A DNA stretch of 5,345 nucleotides from an uncultured Lachnospiraceae bacterium (lineage in GTDB: Bacteria; Bacillota; Clostridia; Lachnospirales; Lachnospiraceae), in contig CAJUHN010000269.1 in NCBI GenBank assembly GCA_910585935.1, positions 1 through 5,345 on the forward strand. Direction: 5' to 3'. The notes beneath the pieces were generated by a model. That model saw only the letters and a program-made list of their open reading frames with translations, was not told the DNA's origin and searched no databases. Made by a program: the position numbers and the translations under genes. Numbering within the stretch: the stretch's first letter is position 1; each line of letters starts with the position of its first letter. Of this stretch, positions 1 through 5,284 are shown one piece after another.

Positions 1-81
1 TCGCTCCGTTCCAGACGTAACGGACACTAAATTCTCGGCACGTGACCGCACCGCTCATTAAGTGCCGACGTCTTCCAAGGG
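1..81 (+). repeat. Structured GC-rich repeat, copy 1 (left edge may be cut)
   Basis: Positions 2-81 match the reverse complement of 311-390 at 79 of 80 bases; the one difference is A40. Positions 1-34 also match 5298-5331 in the same orientation at 32 of 34 bases. Read on the plus strand, the copy can form a hairpin with stem TCCGTT (5-10) and AACGGA (19-24) around an 8-nt loop. A second hairpin pairs TCGGCAC (35-41) with GTGCCGA (62-68). A competing long-range fold pairs AGACGT (13-18) with ACGTCT (68-73). The sequence is much richer in GC than the DNA around it. No open reading frame explains it. It is probably a dispersed intergenic element of this genome; the family is not recognised with certainty. 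Confidence 0.85.
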
Positions 82-119
82 GTTTCTTTTGGAATAATCC
101 CTTGACAGAGCTAGTTTGT

Positions 120-148
120 ATCATAAGCTACTTTACAAAGCGTAACAA
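120..148 (-). promoter_or_regulatory. Possible leftward promoter in the repeat spacer
   Basis: On the minus strand TTGTTA (143-148) is followed after 17 bp by TATGAT (120-125). This would direct transcription through copy 1 in its antisense orientation and out of the window. It overlaps the rightward candidate at 132-161, so the spacer could be a bidirectional promoter region. AT bias makes this weak evidence. Confidence 0.22.
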
Positions 149-161
149 CATTCTCTATGAT
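132..161 (+). promoter_or_regulatory. Possible rightward promoter in the repeat spacer
   Basis: TTTACA (132-137) and TATGAT (156-161) are separated by 18 bp, a fair sigma-A match. Other weak plus-strand candidates lie nearby: TTGACA (102-107) with TAAGCT after 16 bp, and TTGTTA (189-194) with TATAAT (214-219) after 19 bp. Transcription from any of these would run into the hairpin at 281-428. In DNA this AT-rich, promoter-like strings arise by chance, so the call is tentative. Confidence 0.25.
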
Positions 162-280
162 AAGCTAGTTTACTAAAAATGATAGCATTTGTTACAATAA
201 GTTAGTCTATAAATATAATAGTTAGTTTATTGATATTTCTGCAAAAAAGAAACGTATCTATACCATCGACAATAAAGTAA

Positions 281-428
281 CGCTTTCTAGGTGAGTCTTC
301 CTTAGACAGACCCTTGGAAGACGTCGGCACTTAATGAGCGGTGCGGTCACGCGCCGAGAATTTAGTGTCCGTTACGTCTGGAACGGAGCGGAAGCGCGTC
401 TGACTAGGGAAGACTCACCTAGAAAACG
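281..428 (-). repeat. Composite hairpin: repeat copy 2 inside 31-bp inverted repeats
   Basis: The arms 281-311 and 398-428 are inverted repeats matching at 28 of 31 positions without gaps. They enclose a core (312-397) that is the second copy of the structured repeat. On the left the arm meets the start of the homology with copy 1 (311). On the right it begins just after the homology with copy 3 ends (397). Copy 1 does not carry the arm next to it, so the arm may be a separate module or may have been lost there. Read in the sense used for copies 1 and 3, this copy lies on the minus strand, the direction of the pot transcript. No transposase, open reading frame or clear target duplication is seen. 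It resembles a MITE-like or REP-like structured element. Confidence 0.75.
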
Positions 429-644
429 TGAACCATTCGCGCCCAACCTATTCCAACATAAAACATTAAAAGCTGAATAGTAATTTTAAAGCATATTTTT
501 ACATAAAGAAAAAACATGAAATATTTTTATAGATGTATTATAATGCAGATACCTATAAAAATCTGTAACAAATGTTACAAAATTGCTGAAAATTTTTCTA
601 TTTTTAATATATCCAAAGAAAGCTAAAATATTCAAAAAAGTATT
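429..644. other. AT-rich non-coding stretch downstream of potD
   Basis: No gene is seen here. Besides the GTAACA dyad (564-579), it has a 10-bp inverted repeat (523-532 with 553-562, built on TTTTTATAG and CTATAAAAA, 20-nt loop). It also has a 7-bp all-AT inverted repeat, TAAAATA (624-630) with TATTTTA (641-647), which overlaps the potD stop codon. None of these makes a strong GC-rich terminator. They may help protect or end the operon messenger. Confidence 0.4.
564..579 (-). terminator. GTAACA dyad; weak terminator or binding site
   Basis: TGTAACA and TGTTACA form a perfect 7-bp inverted repeat around AA. On the minus strand, about 65 nt past the potD stop codon, it can fold as a short TGTAAC/GTTACA stem with a 4-nt loop, followed by GATTTTT. 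This is the nearest thing to an intrinsic terminator for the pot operon. The stem is short and poor in GC, so termination would be inefficient. The same symmetry suits a dimeric regulator site equally well. Confidence 0.3.
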
Positions 645-1727
645 TTATTTAGAACGAATTTCTTTCCAAAGAGAGTTATAAAGTTCTTCTGCTTCTTGTC
701 CTAAATAATGAAAGGTTTCGCATTTTGATAAAATAGATTCCGGGGGAAATACAGCCGGATTTGTTTGATATTCTTCTGCTAATAATTCTTTTGCAGCTTT
801 ATTTGGGGTAGCATATGTGATATATTCAAAGTTTTTTATAGCAATTTCAGGTTTGCATAAAAAGTTTAAAAAAGCTTCTGCATTTTCTTTATTCTGTGCA
901 TTTTTGGGTATTACCCAGCAATCTAACCATACATTAGAACCTTCTTTTGGAATCACATAAGCGAGGTCGTCGTTTTCCTGCTGGCAATAGAGAACTTCTC
1001 CAGAATAGATAACGCCTATTGCAGCTTCATTTCCTATCATTTTATCTCGCACTTGATCAACCACATATCCCTGCACAAGAGGGCGCTGAGAGATTAATAA
1101 CTCTTTTGCTTCTTGAAGTTGTGATTCGGTGATAGAATTTAGGGAATAGCCTAGATATTTTAAGGTGATTCCAAATGCATCACGAACGCTATCCTGCATT
1201 AAAATATTATCTTTATATTTTTCGTCCCATAAAACAGCCCAACTGTCAGGAGCTTCTTCTACCATTGTTGTATTATAGAGAATACCTACTGTACCCCAAC
1301 AATAGGGAACACTATATTTATTTTCTGAGTCAAATTCTTTCGCAGAAATCAGTTGTGCTTCATCTATATTAGAGAAATTAGGGATATTATCGAAATTAAT
1401 CTCTGCTAATAGATCATTTTCGATCATTTTTTGTATCATATAATCAGAAGGGCATACTAAATCATAAGAGATAGCGCCTGCTTCTATTACAGGATACATA
1501 ATTTCATTAGTTTCAAATTCATCATAATGTACACGGATTCCAGTTTCTTTTTCAAACATGGTCAGTACTTCAGGATCAATATATTCAGCCCAATTATAAA
1601 TATAGAGGTCAGAGGAATCAGAAGAATCCTGTGAGGAATCTTTATTTCCGCAACTAGCGATAGAAAAAATAGTAAGGGCAATACAAGAAAATAAAGCTAT
1701 CCATTTTTTGCATTTATTTTTTTTCAT
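645..1727 (-). CDS. potD: PotD, spermidine/putrescine-binding lipoprotein
   Basis: This is the extracytoplasmic substrate-binding subunit of the polyamine ABC transporter; it delivers polyamine to PotB/PotC. The 360-aa product starts with MKKNKCKK and a hydrophobic signal segment (about 9-25). A lipobox IASC ends at Cys26, so the mature protein is probably lipid-anchored, as usual in Gram-positives. A Ser/Asp-rich linker (28-40) follows, then a PotD/PotF-type periplasmic-binding fold. From remembered E. coli PotD, conserved ligand-site positions include Trp46 and Tyr49 (YNWAEY), Trp267 and Asp269 (VWLDCW) and Tyr305 (YATPN). The E. coli Asp168/Glu171 region reads QDSVRDAF here, keeping an acid at Asp183. 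A GTG at 1734-1736 would add three residues, but GGAG (minus strand of 1736-1739) lies 8 nt from the ATG at 1725-1727 and overlaps the GTG, so the ATG is preferred. It is last in the operon, 31 nt after potC. Spermidine versus putrescine preference cannot be read from sequence. Confidence 0.96.
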   Translation of the reverse strand: MKKNKCKKWIALFSCIALTIFSIASCGNKDSSQDSSDSSDLYIYNWAEYIDPEVLTMFEKETGIRVHYDEFETNEIMYPVIEAGAISYDLVCPSDYMIQKMIENDLLAEINFDNIPNFSNIDEAQLISAKEFDSENKYSVPYCWGTVGILYNTTMVEEAPDSWAVLWDEKYKDNILMQDSVRDAFGITLKYLGYSLNSITESQLQEAKELLISQRPLVQGYVVDQVRDKMIGNEAAIGVIYSGEVLYCQQENDDLAYVIPKEGSNVWLDCWVIPKNAQNKENAEAFLNFLCKPEIAIKNFEYITYATPNKAAKELLAEEYQTNPAVFPPESILSKCETFHYLGQEAEELYNSLWKEIRSK

Positions 1728-1734
1728 ATACTTC

Positions 1735-1740
1735 ACTCCA
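1735..1740 (-). promoter_or_regulatory. potD ribosome binding site that decides the start
   Basis: The minus strand reads TGGAGT here, with GGAG at 1736-1739, 8 nt before the ATG at 1725-1727. The alternative in-frame GTG at 1734-1736 overlaps this motif and has no site of its own. This supports the shorter protein. Confidence 0.75.
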
Positions 1741-1758
1741 TTCTGCCTATTGGCTTAA

Positions 1759-2544
1759 TTATTTATTATTTATCTTTTCCTTTGCTTTTGGAAGGCGGTT
1801 CACTAAGATTAAAAGAATGAGTACCGACAGAAAAAGCAAAGTAGAAAGTGCATACATTTCAGGTTTAATTCCTTTTTTTACTTCACTATAAATTTTAGTT
1901 GATAATGTATTTATCCCCCGCCCTTTGGTAAAATATGTGATGATAAAGTCATCTAAGGACATGGTAAATGATAACAGAAATCCTGATAAAATGCCCGGAA
2001 GGATATCTGGTAAAATCACTTTCCAAAATGCATAAATAGGGGTAGCTCCTAAATCTAGTGCTGCTTCATAAGAACTCTTTCCTGTCTGTTTTACTTTAGG
2101 CATCACGCTGAGAATCACATAAGGAATGTTAAAAGAGATATGCCCGATCAAGACAGTATTAAATCCCAAGGAAATATTAAATGCAATGAACATCAGCATA
2201 AATGAAATACCTGTTACAATTTCTGCATTTAGAAGAGGGATATTTGTGATTCCCATGATGATGGATTGAGGTCCTTTTTTCATTCGGTTGATACCAATAC
2301 AGGCCGCTGTTCCAATGATAGTGGCGATAAAGGCAGAAAGAAACGCTAAAAGAAGCGTTAAATATAAAGATTCCATAATCGCCTGATTCTGAAAGAGTTC
2401 TATATACCATTTGAATGTAAAACCTCCCCATTTTGCACGGGATTTTGAAGCATTAAAGGAAAGTACCATTAAAGTGCCAATAGGGGCATATAGTAAAATA
2501 AAAATAAGCGCCAGATAAATGTTGCGCAGGGATTTTTTTATCAT
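1759..2544 (-). CDS. potC: PotC, polyamine ABC transporter permease
   Basis: This inner permease subunit pairs with PotB to form the polyamine channel in the cytoplasmic membrane. The 261-aa protein is near the usual PotC length. It shows about six hydrophobic segments (roughly 8-30, 58-84, 96-122, 129-151, 183-205, 233-250), as in MetI-like permeases. The cytoplasmic EAA loop that docks on the ATPase is clear: E160-A161-A162, G166, then ILP at 177-179. The motif SLDDFIITYF (196-205) is typical of PotC. The ATG overlaps the potB stop codon as ATGA (2541-2544), and its purine-rich binding site lies inside the end of potB, so the two are likely translationally coupled. PotC rather than PotB is chosen from the intact EAA motif, the SLDDF motif and the gene order. 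Confidence 0.95.
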   Translation of the reverse strand: MIKKSLRNIYLALIFILLYAPIGTLMVLSFNASKSRAKWGGFTFKWYIELFQNQAIMESLYLTLLLAFLSAFIATIIGTAACIGINRMKKGPQSIIMGITNIPLLNAEIVTGISFMLMFIAFNISLGFNTVLIGHISFNIPYVILSVMPKVKQTGKSSYEAALDLGATPIYAFWKVILPDILPGILSGFLLSFTMSLDDFIITYFTKGRGINTLSTKIYSEVKKGIKPEMYALSTLLFLSVLILLILVNRLPKAKEKINNK

Positions 2545-3368
2545 AGAACAGCTCCCCCTCCTCCTTTGTCAAATTTAAAGGTAAGTATCATATTTAAAAG
2601 GATAAAGACCATTAAAACCATAGAAAGACCAGAACCTAAATGCCAGTTATAGGCGGTGGTAAATTCCTGTTCGATGATATTTCCGATTAAATATATTTTT
2701 CCACCTCCTAATAAGTTCGAGATGACAAAAGTAGTTAAGGAGGGGATAAATACCATAGTGATACCGCTGATCACTCCAGGGATGCTGAGCGGAAAGATGA
2801 TTTTAAAAAAAGTCTGAACAGAATTTGCACCGAGGTCTTTTGCGGCATGAATCACATTATCATCTATTTTAATCAAAACATTATAAATTGGCAGAACCAT
2901 AAACGGCAGAAAATTATAGACCATGCCAAAAATGATGGCATAAGGAGTATTAATAATATTCAAAGAAGGAAGATGTAGTATTTCTAATAGAGTATTTAAT
3001 ACACCATTTTTTTCTAAAATTGTCTGCCAAGCTAAGGTGCGCAGTAAAAAGTTCATCCACATAGGGAGGATAAAAATAAATACAATAAAGCTATTTTTAT
3101 TAACGCTCAATCCTTTTAAAATCATCGCTAATGGGTAGGCTAAAAGTAAGCAGATAATGGTACTAGCGAGGGAAAGCAAAAGGGAGAGCCACAGTGCCTT
3201 GAAATGTTCTGGAGTGGTAATGCTCATGAGATTTTGTAGGGTGAATGTTCCAGATTTATCTGTGAGTCCATAATATATCACAAGGCAGATGGGTATAATA
3301 GTAAATGCGATCATCCAAAATAAATAAGGACCACTGATTAAGTATTTTTTTAAAAAAGTTTTATTCAT
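2541..3368 (-). CDS. potB: PotB, polyamine ABC transporter permease
   Basis: This is the first permease subunit of the polyamine importer, a partner of PotC in the membrane. The 275-aa protein starts with a short basic tail and has about six hydrophobic segments (roughly 13-33, 62-86, 93-115, 141-163, 197-217, 247-266). The EAA-type loop reads HAAKDLG (174-180) with a downstream FPLSIPG (192-198); His replaces the first Glu, a tolerated change in this family. The start overlaps the end of potA by 8 nt (3361-3368), and a GGAGG lies 12 nt before the ATG inside potA, a little farther than ideal. The C-terminus ends in an unusual GGGGAVL, whose codons double as the ribosome binding site of potC. 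Confidence 0.95.
   Translation of the reverse strand: MNKTFLKKYLISGPYLFWMIAFTIIPICLVIYYGLTDKSGTFTLQNLMSITTPEHFKALWLSLLLSLASTIICLLLAYPLAMILKGLSVNKNSFIVFIFILPMWMNFLLRTLAWQTILEKNGVLNTLLEILHLPSLNIINTPYAIIFGMVYNFLPFMVLPIYNVLIKIDDNVIHAAKDLGANSVQTFFKIIFPLSIPGVISGITMVFIPSLTTFVISNLLGGGKIYLIGNIIEQEFTTAYNWHLGSGLSMVLMVFILLNMILTFKFDKGGGGAVL
2552..2566 (-). promoter_or_regulatory. potC ribosome binding site inside the potB coding end
   Basis: The minus strand reads AGGAGGAGGGGGAGC, with GGGGGAG ending 7 nt before the potC ATG. It encodes the Gly run at the PotB C-terminus, so the codons and the binding signal share the same bases. Several GGAGG registers are possible. Confidence 0.8.
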
Positions 3369-4437
3369 TGAAACTCACAGCCTCCTCATCTTCTGATTCT
3401 GGTTTATGCATGATTTGAATATCAAAAGGATCTATGTGAATTCCTACTTTTGTTCCGACTGCGAACATATCAGTGCTGTGTACCAGCCATTCATGTCCAT
3501 TTGCCATTACATCCATTTCATAATGGACTCCTTTAAAGATCAAACCTGTGACAACACCTTCTATTGTGCCTTCTTCTGGCTTTACTAAATCAATATCTTC
3601 TGGGCGAATGACCACATCAACAGGCTGATTGATGCCAAAGCCTGTATCCACACATGCAAAGCGAGCACCTAAGATTTCCACGAGTTTGTCTTTTATCATG
3701 ATGGCAGAAAGGATATTACTTTCTCCAATAAAATCAGCGACAAACGAGTTTTCAGGTTCGTTATAAATTTTTTCTGGTGTGCCGATTTGCTGAATATAGC
3801 CCTGATTCATAACTACAATAGTATCTGACATGGTGAGGGCTTCTTCCTGATCATGAGTGACATAAATAAAAGTGATTCCCAATTCATTTTTTAAACGAAT
3901 GAGTTCATATTGCATATCTTGGCGTAATTTTAAATCTAATGCGCCGAGAGGTTCATCTAAAAGTAAAACCTTTGGTTCATTTACAATAGCCCTAGCGATA
4001 GCGATACGCTGTTGTTGTCCGCCGCTTAAAGATTCTGGAGAGCGGTTTCCATATCCTTCTAGATTGACTAATTTTAGGGCATATTTAATTTTATCATCAA
4101 TATAAGATTTTGGTTTCTTTTTAATTTTTAAGCCAAATGCGATGTTTTCTGCGATTGTCATATGGCTGAATAAGGCATATTTTTGAAATACAGTGTTTAA
4201 TGCCCTTTTATTTGGGGGGAGGTTTGTGATATCTTTTCCATCGAAAATCACTTTACCTTTATCTGGATTTTCAAATCCGCCTAAAATGCGCAGAGTAGTA
4301 GTTTTGCCACACCCACTCGGTCCTAATAGAGTGATAAATTCATTTTCTCTGATATATAGATTCAGATCGTCTAAAATGATATTGTCCCCATAAGATTTTG
4401 TGATATTGACTAAGTCAATCAATTTGTCCTGATTCAT
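3361..4437 (-). CDS. potA: PotA, polyamine transporter ATP-binding protein
   Basis: This cytoplasmic ATPase powers the PotABCD importer. The 358-aa protein has all ABC motifs: Walker A GPSGCGKTT (39-47), Q-loop Gln85 (VFQ), signature LSGGQ (137-141), Walker B VLLLDEP (157-163) with catalytic Glu162, D-loop GALD (165-168) and switch His195 (YVTHDQEEA). A C-terminal TOBE-like regulatory domain follows (about 240-345, with VIRPEDI at 277-283). The tail is short and acidic. Length and domain order fit the PotA/MalK subfamily. Placement with potB, potC and potD fixes the substrate class as polyamine. The ATG has an AGGGAGG (minus strand of 4444-4450) 6 nt upstream. It starts 24 nt after the regulator gene and overlaps potB by 8 nt, so it is in the same transcript. 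No key residue is missing. Confidence 0.97.
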   Translation of the reverse strand: MNQDKLIDLVNITKSYGDNIILDDLNLYIRENEFITLLGPSGCGKTTTLRILGGFENPDKGKVIFDGKDITNLPPNKRALNTVFQKYALFSHMTIAENIAFGLKIKKKPKSYIDDKIKYALKLVNLEGYGNRSPESLSGGQQQRIAIARAIVNEPKVLLLDEPLGALDLKLRQDMQYELIRLKNELGITFIYVTHDQEEALTMSDTIVVMNQGYIQQIGTPEKIYNEPENSFVADFIGESNILSAIMIKDKLVEILGARFACVDTGFGINQPVDVVIRPEDIDLVKPEEGTIEGVVTGLIFKGVHYEMDVMANGHEWLVHSTDMFAVGTKVGIHIDPFDIQIMHKPESEDEEAVSFNE

Positions 4438-4461
4438 GGAAATCCTCCCTCTGTAATGATT

Positions 4462-4995
4462 TTAAAAACTAGGAGGTGTAGTAACCCAAAGCACAACAGC
4501 TCCTGTTTTGGTAGTGATATAGTGTTTTTGATCCGGAATAAAATAAAAGGATTCCCCTTTTTTTGCCTTGAAAGTTTTATTTCCAATATGAAGAAGAATA
4601 CTTCCCTGTAAAATATAGCCAAATTCTTCTCCTTCATGTGGATTGTCTGGGTAGGTAGAGCCATTCGCCTGTAGAGTCAAGAGAATAGGTTCCATCATAT
4701 TTTTTTGTGCATTAGGGATAATCCACTCGATTTTATTTTGAAGTTCTGTATCTGATTTTTCAAAATAATCGGTTTTCTTAAAGACGACTTGTTCGTCAGA
4801 TGCCTCAGTAAAAAATTCATGAATATTTGTGCCAAGGCATTGTAAAATATCGATTAAGGTTGCAATAGAAGGAGAGGTTAAATCTCTTTCTAATTGTGAT
4901 ATAAAGCCTTTTGACAGCTCTGCACGATCGGCGAGTTCTTCTTGTGTGAGTCCTTTTAGAATACGAAGTTCTTTTATTTTAGAACCAATTTCCAT
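4462..4995 (-). CDS. XRE/HTH-cupin transcriptional regulator of the pot operon
   Basis: A 177-aa DNA-binding regulator of the PuuR-like architecture. Residues about 6-60 form an HTH_3/XRE domain (TQEELADRA at 17-25, recognition helix around SKGFISQLER at 28-37). Residues about 105-172 form a small cupin with His120, Glu124 and Gly131 from motif 1, and Gly147, Pro154 and His158 from motif 2. Related proteins such as E. coli PuuR repress polyamine genes and respond to putrescine. By position as first gene of the pot operon, this one probably senses a polyamine or a related metabolite; that is inference. An in-frame ATG at 5080-5082 would add 29 residues, but it lies in the -10 region of the promoter and has no binding site. 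The ATG at 4993-4995 has AGGAGG 6 nt upstream and begins the domain correctly (MEIGSKIKELR). No gene symbol is assigned because PuuR identity is not proven. Confidence 0.93.
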   Translation of the reverse strand: MEIGSKIKELRILKGLTQEELADRAELSKGFISQLERDLTSPSIATLIDILQCLGTNIHEFFTEASDEQVVFKKTDYFEKSDTELQNKIEWIIPNAQKNMMEPILLTLQANGSTYPDNPHEGEEFGYILQGSILLHIGNKTFKAKKGESFYFIPDQKHYITTKTGAVVLWVTTPPSF

Positions 4996-5001
4996 AGTTT
5001 C

Positions 5002-5007
5002 CCTCCT
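5002..5007 (-). promoter_or_regulatory. Regulator ribosome binding site that decides the start
   Basis: The minus strand reads AGGAGG, 6 nt before the ATG at 4993-4995. This near-ideal site sets the start of the regulator and excludes the 29-residue upstream extension. Confidence 0.85.
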
Positions 5008-5014
5008 GTGCCAG

Positions 5015-5027
5015 CATATAGTATATG
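5015..5027 (-). promoter_or_regulatory. Perfect 13-bp dyad in the operon leader
   Basis: CATATA and TATATG flank a single central base, giving a perfect palindrome 7 nt upstream of the regulator's ribosome binding site. It could be a binding site for a dimeric repressor, perhaps the regulator itself, which would suit autoregulation by roadblock. With a one-base centre it is more likely a DNA site than an RNA hairpin. AT-rich palindromes of this size can also arise by chance. Confidence 0.4.
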
Positions 5028-5039
5028 GCTTAGCGAAAA

Positions 5040-5066
5040 TAAACAATAAGTTTAGTAATAGTAAAC
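5040..5066 (-). promoter_or_regulatory. Candidate operator, three alternating TAAAC/GTTTA half-sites
   Basis: On the plus strand TAAAC (5040-5044), GTTTA (5050-5054) and TAAAC (5062-5066) alternate in orientation with gaps of 5 and 7 bp. The right pair makes a 17-bp imperfect dyad, GTTTAGTAATAGTAAAC, symmetric at 14 of 17 positions. The block begins at about the predicted transcription start (near 5067) of the operon, an ideal position for a repressor. Assignment to the neighbouring XRE-cupin regulator is inference. Confidence 0.45.
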
Positions 5067-5073
5067 AGTAACA

Positions 5074-5101
5074 ATTATACACTTATCCTTATCAAAGTCA
5101 A
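5074..5101 (-). promoter_or_regulatory. Promoter of the regulator-potABCD operon
   Basis: On the minus strand TTGACT (-35, 5096-5101) and TATAAT (-10, 5074-5079) are separated by 16 bp. This is a strong sigma-A match and the best promoter in the window. Transcription should start near 5067, giving a leader of about 70 nt that contains both candidate operators. No other good promoter is seen between the following genes, so all five probably share this transcript. Confidence 0.75.
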
Positions 5102-5134
5102 TACATTTTTTTAAAATAAATTTATTAATTTATC

Positions 5135-5163
5135 TTAACAAATGGAATTGTTTATGGTAGTAT
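5135..5163 (+). promoter_or_regulatory. Divergent rightward promoter with extended -10
   Basis: TTAACA (5135-5140) is separated by 17 bp from TAGTAT (5158-5163), and the -10 is preceded by TGG, an extended -10 element. It points away from the pot operon. Its transcript, starting near 5170, would carry the G-rich tract and repeat copy 3 in its sense orientation. The gene it serves, if any, lies beyond the window. The two divergent -35 elements are about 33 bp apart, so the promoters could be co-regulated. Confidence 0.5.
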
Positions 5164-5224
5164 GAACATAGAAAAAGAATCGTAAAGATAAGACTAAATG
5201 AATATATTTGTGGAAAACTATAAT

Positions 5225-5260
5225 GGGATAGGGGATTGGGAGAGGTAAGAAGGGGGGGGG
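5225..5260 (+). other. G-rich tract with a G9 run; possible G-quadruplex
   Basis: Four G tracts stand in a row: GGG (5225-5227), GGGG (5231-5234), GGG (5238-5240) and nine Gs (5252-5260). Their loops are 3, 3 and 11 nt. The last loop is longer than the classical 7-nt limit, so folding is possible but not assured. The tract lies in the predicted leader of the rightward transcript. A nine-G homopolymer is prone to slippage and to sequencing error. Confidence 0.45.
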
Positions 5261-5284
5261 CGCTCTGGCAAGGAAGTATTCCAA

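Larger units (their letters stand above)
106..230 (+). repeat. Five degenerate 14-nt boxes, three at exact 37-nt spacing
   Basis: The box consensus is ATAAGCTAGTTTAC. Copies begin at 106 (9/14), 123 (13/14), 160 (14/14, the reference), 197 (11/14) and 217 (10/14). The steps are 17, 37, 37 and 20 nt. The sequence between boxes is not conserved, so these are spaced boxes rather than a tandem duplication of a 37-nt unit. They fill most of the AT-rich spacer between the two inverted copies of the structured repeat. Iteron-like protein binding sites are possible. The AT bias means the outer two, weaker boxes could be chance. Confidence 0.5.

Noticed and set aside
106..230. Regularly spaced boxes that might be a CRISPR array
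   Set aside because: The boxes are only 14 nt and imperfect, the outer ones break the spacing, and no cas gene is present.
281..428. The composite hairpin as a standard intrinsic terminator of the pot operon
   Set aside because: It is far larger than a terminator stem and no run of Ts follows it on the minus strand. It may still slow decay or transcription.
1..644. tRNA or rRNA fragment in the GC-rich left flank
   Set aside because: No cloverleaf with conserved TTCRA-type arm or anticodon geometry and no recognisable rRNA sequence could be found by eye.
1175..1372. Plus-strand reading frames opposite potD and potA (for example 1175-1372, 3872-4105, 4193-4393)
   Set aside because: They are antisense to well-conserved coding sequence and have no family resemblance or independent expression signals.
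645..4437. The transporter as a novel system or a different substrate class such as iron or sulfate
   Set aside because: The PotD binding-site motifs, PotC SLDDF motif, PotA domain layout and gene order all match known PotABCD importers.
4434..4664. A 76-codon minus-strand reading frame overlapping the end of the regulator
   Set aside because: It lies in another frame over the conserved cupin domain, shows no recognisable family, and the regulator frame is clearly the real one.
4996..5082. A 29-residue N-terminal extension of the regulator
   Set aside because: The upstream ATG lies next to the promoter -10, upstream of the predicted transcription start, whereas the internal ATG has a near-ideal AGGAGG.
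5198..5248. A 16-residue plus-strand reading frame after the divergent promoter
   Set aside because: There is no convincing ribosome binding site, and a frame this short is expected by chance. It was not called as a gene.
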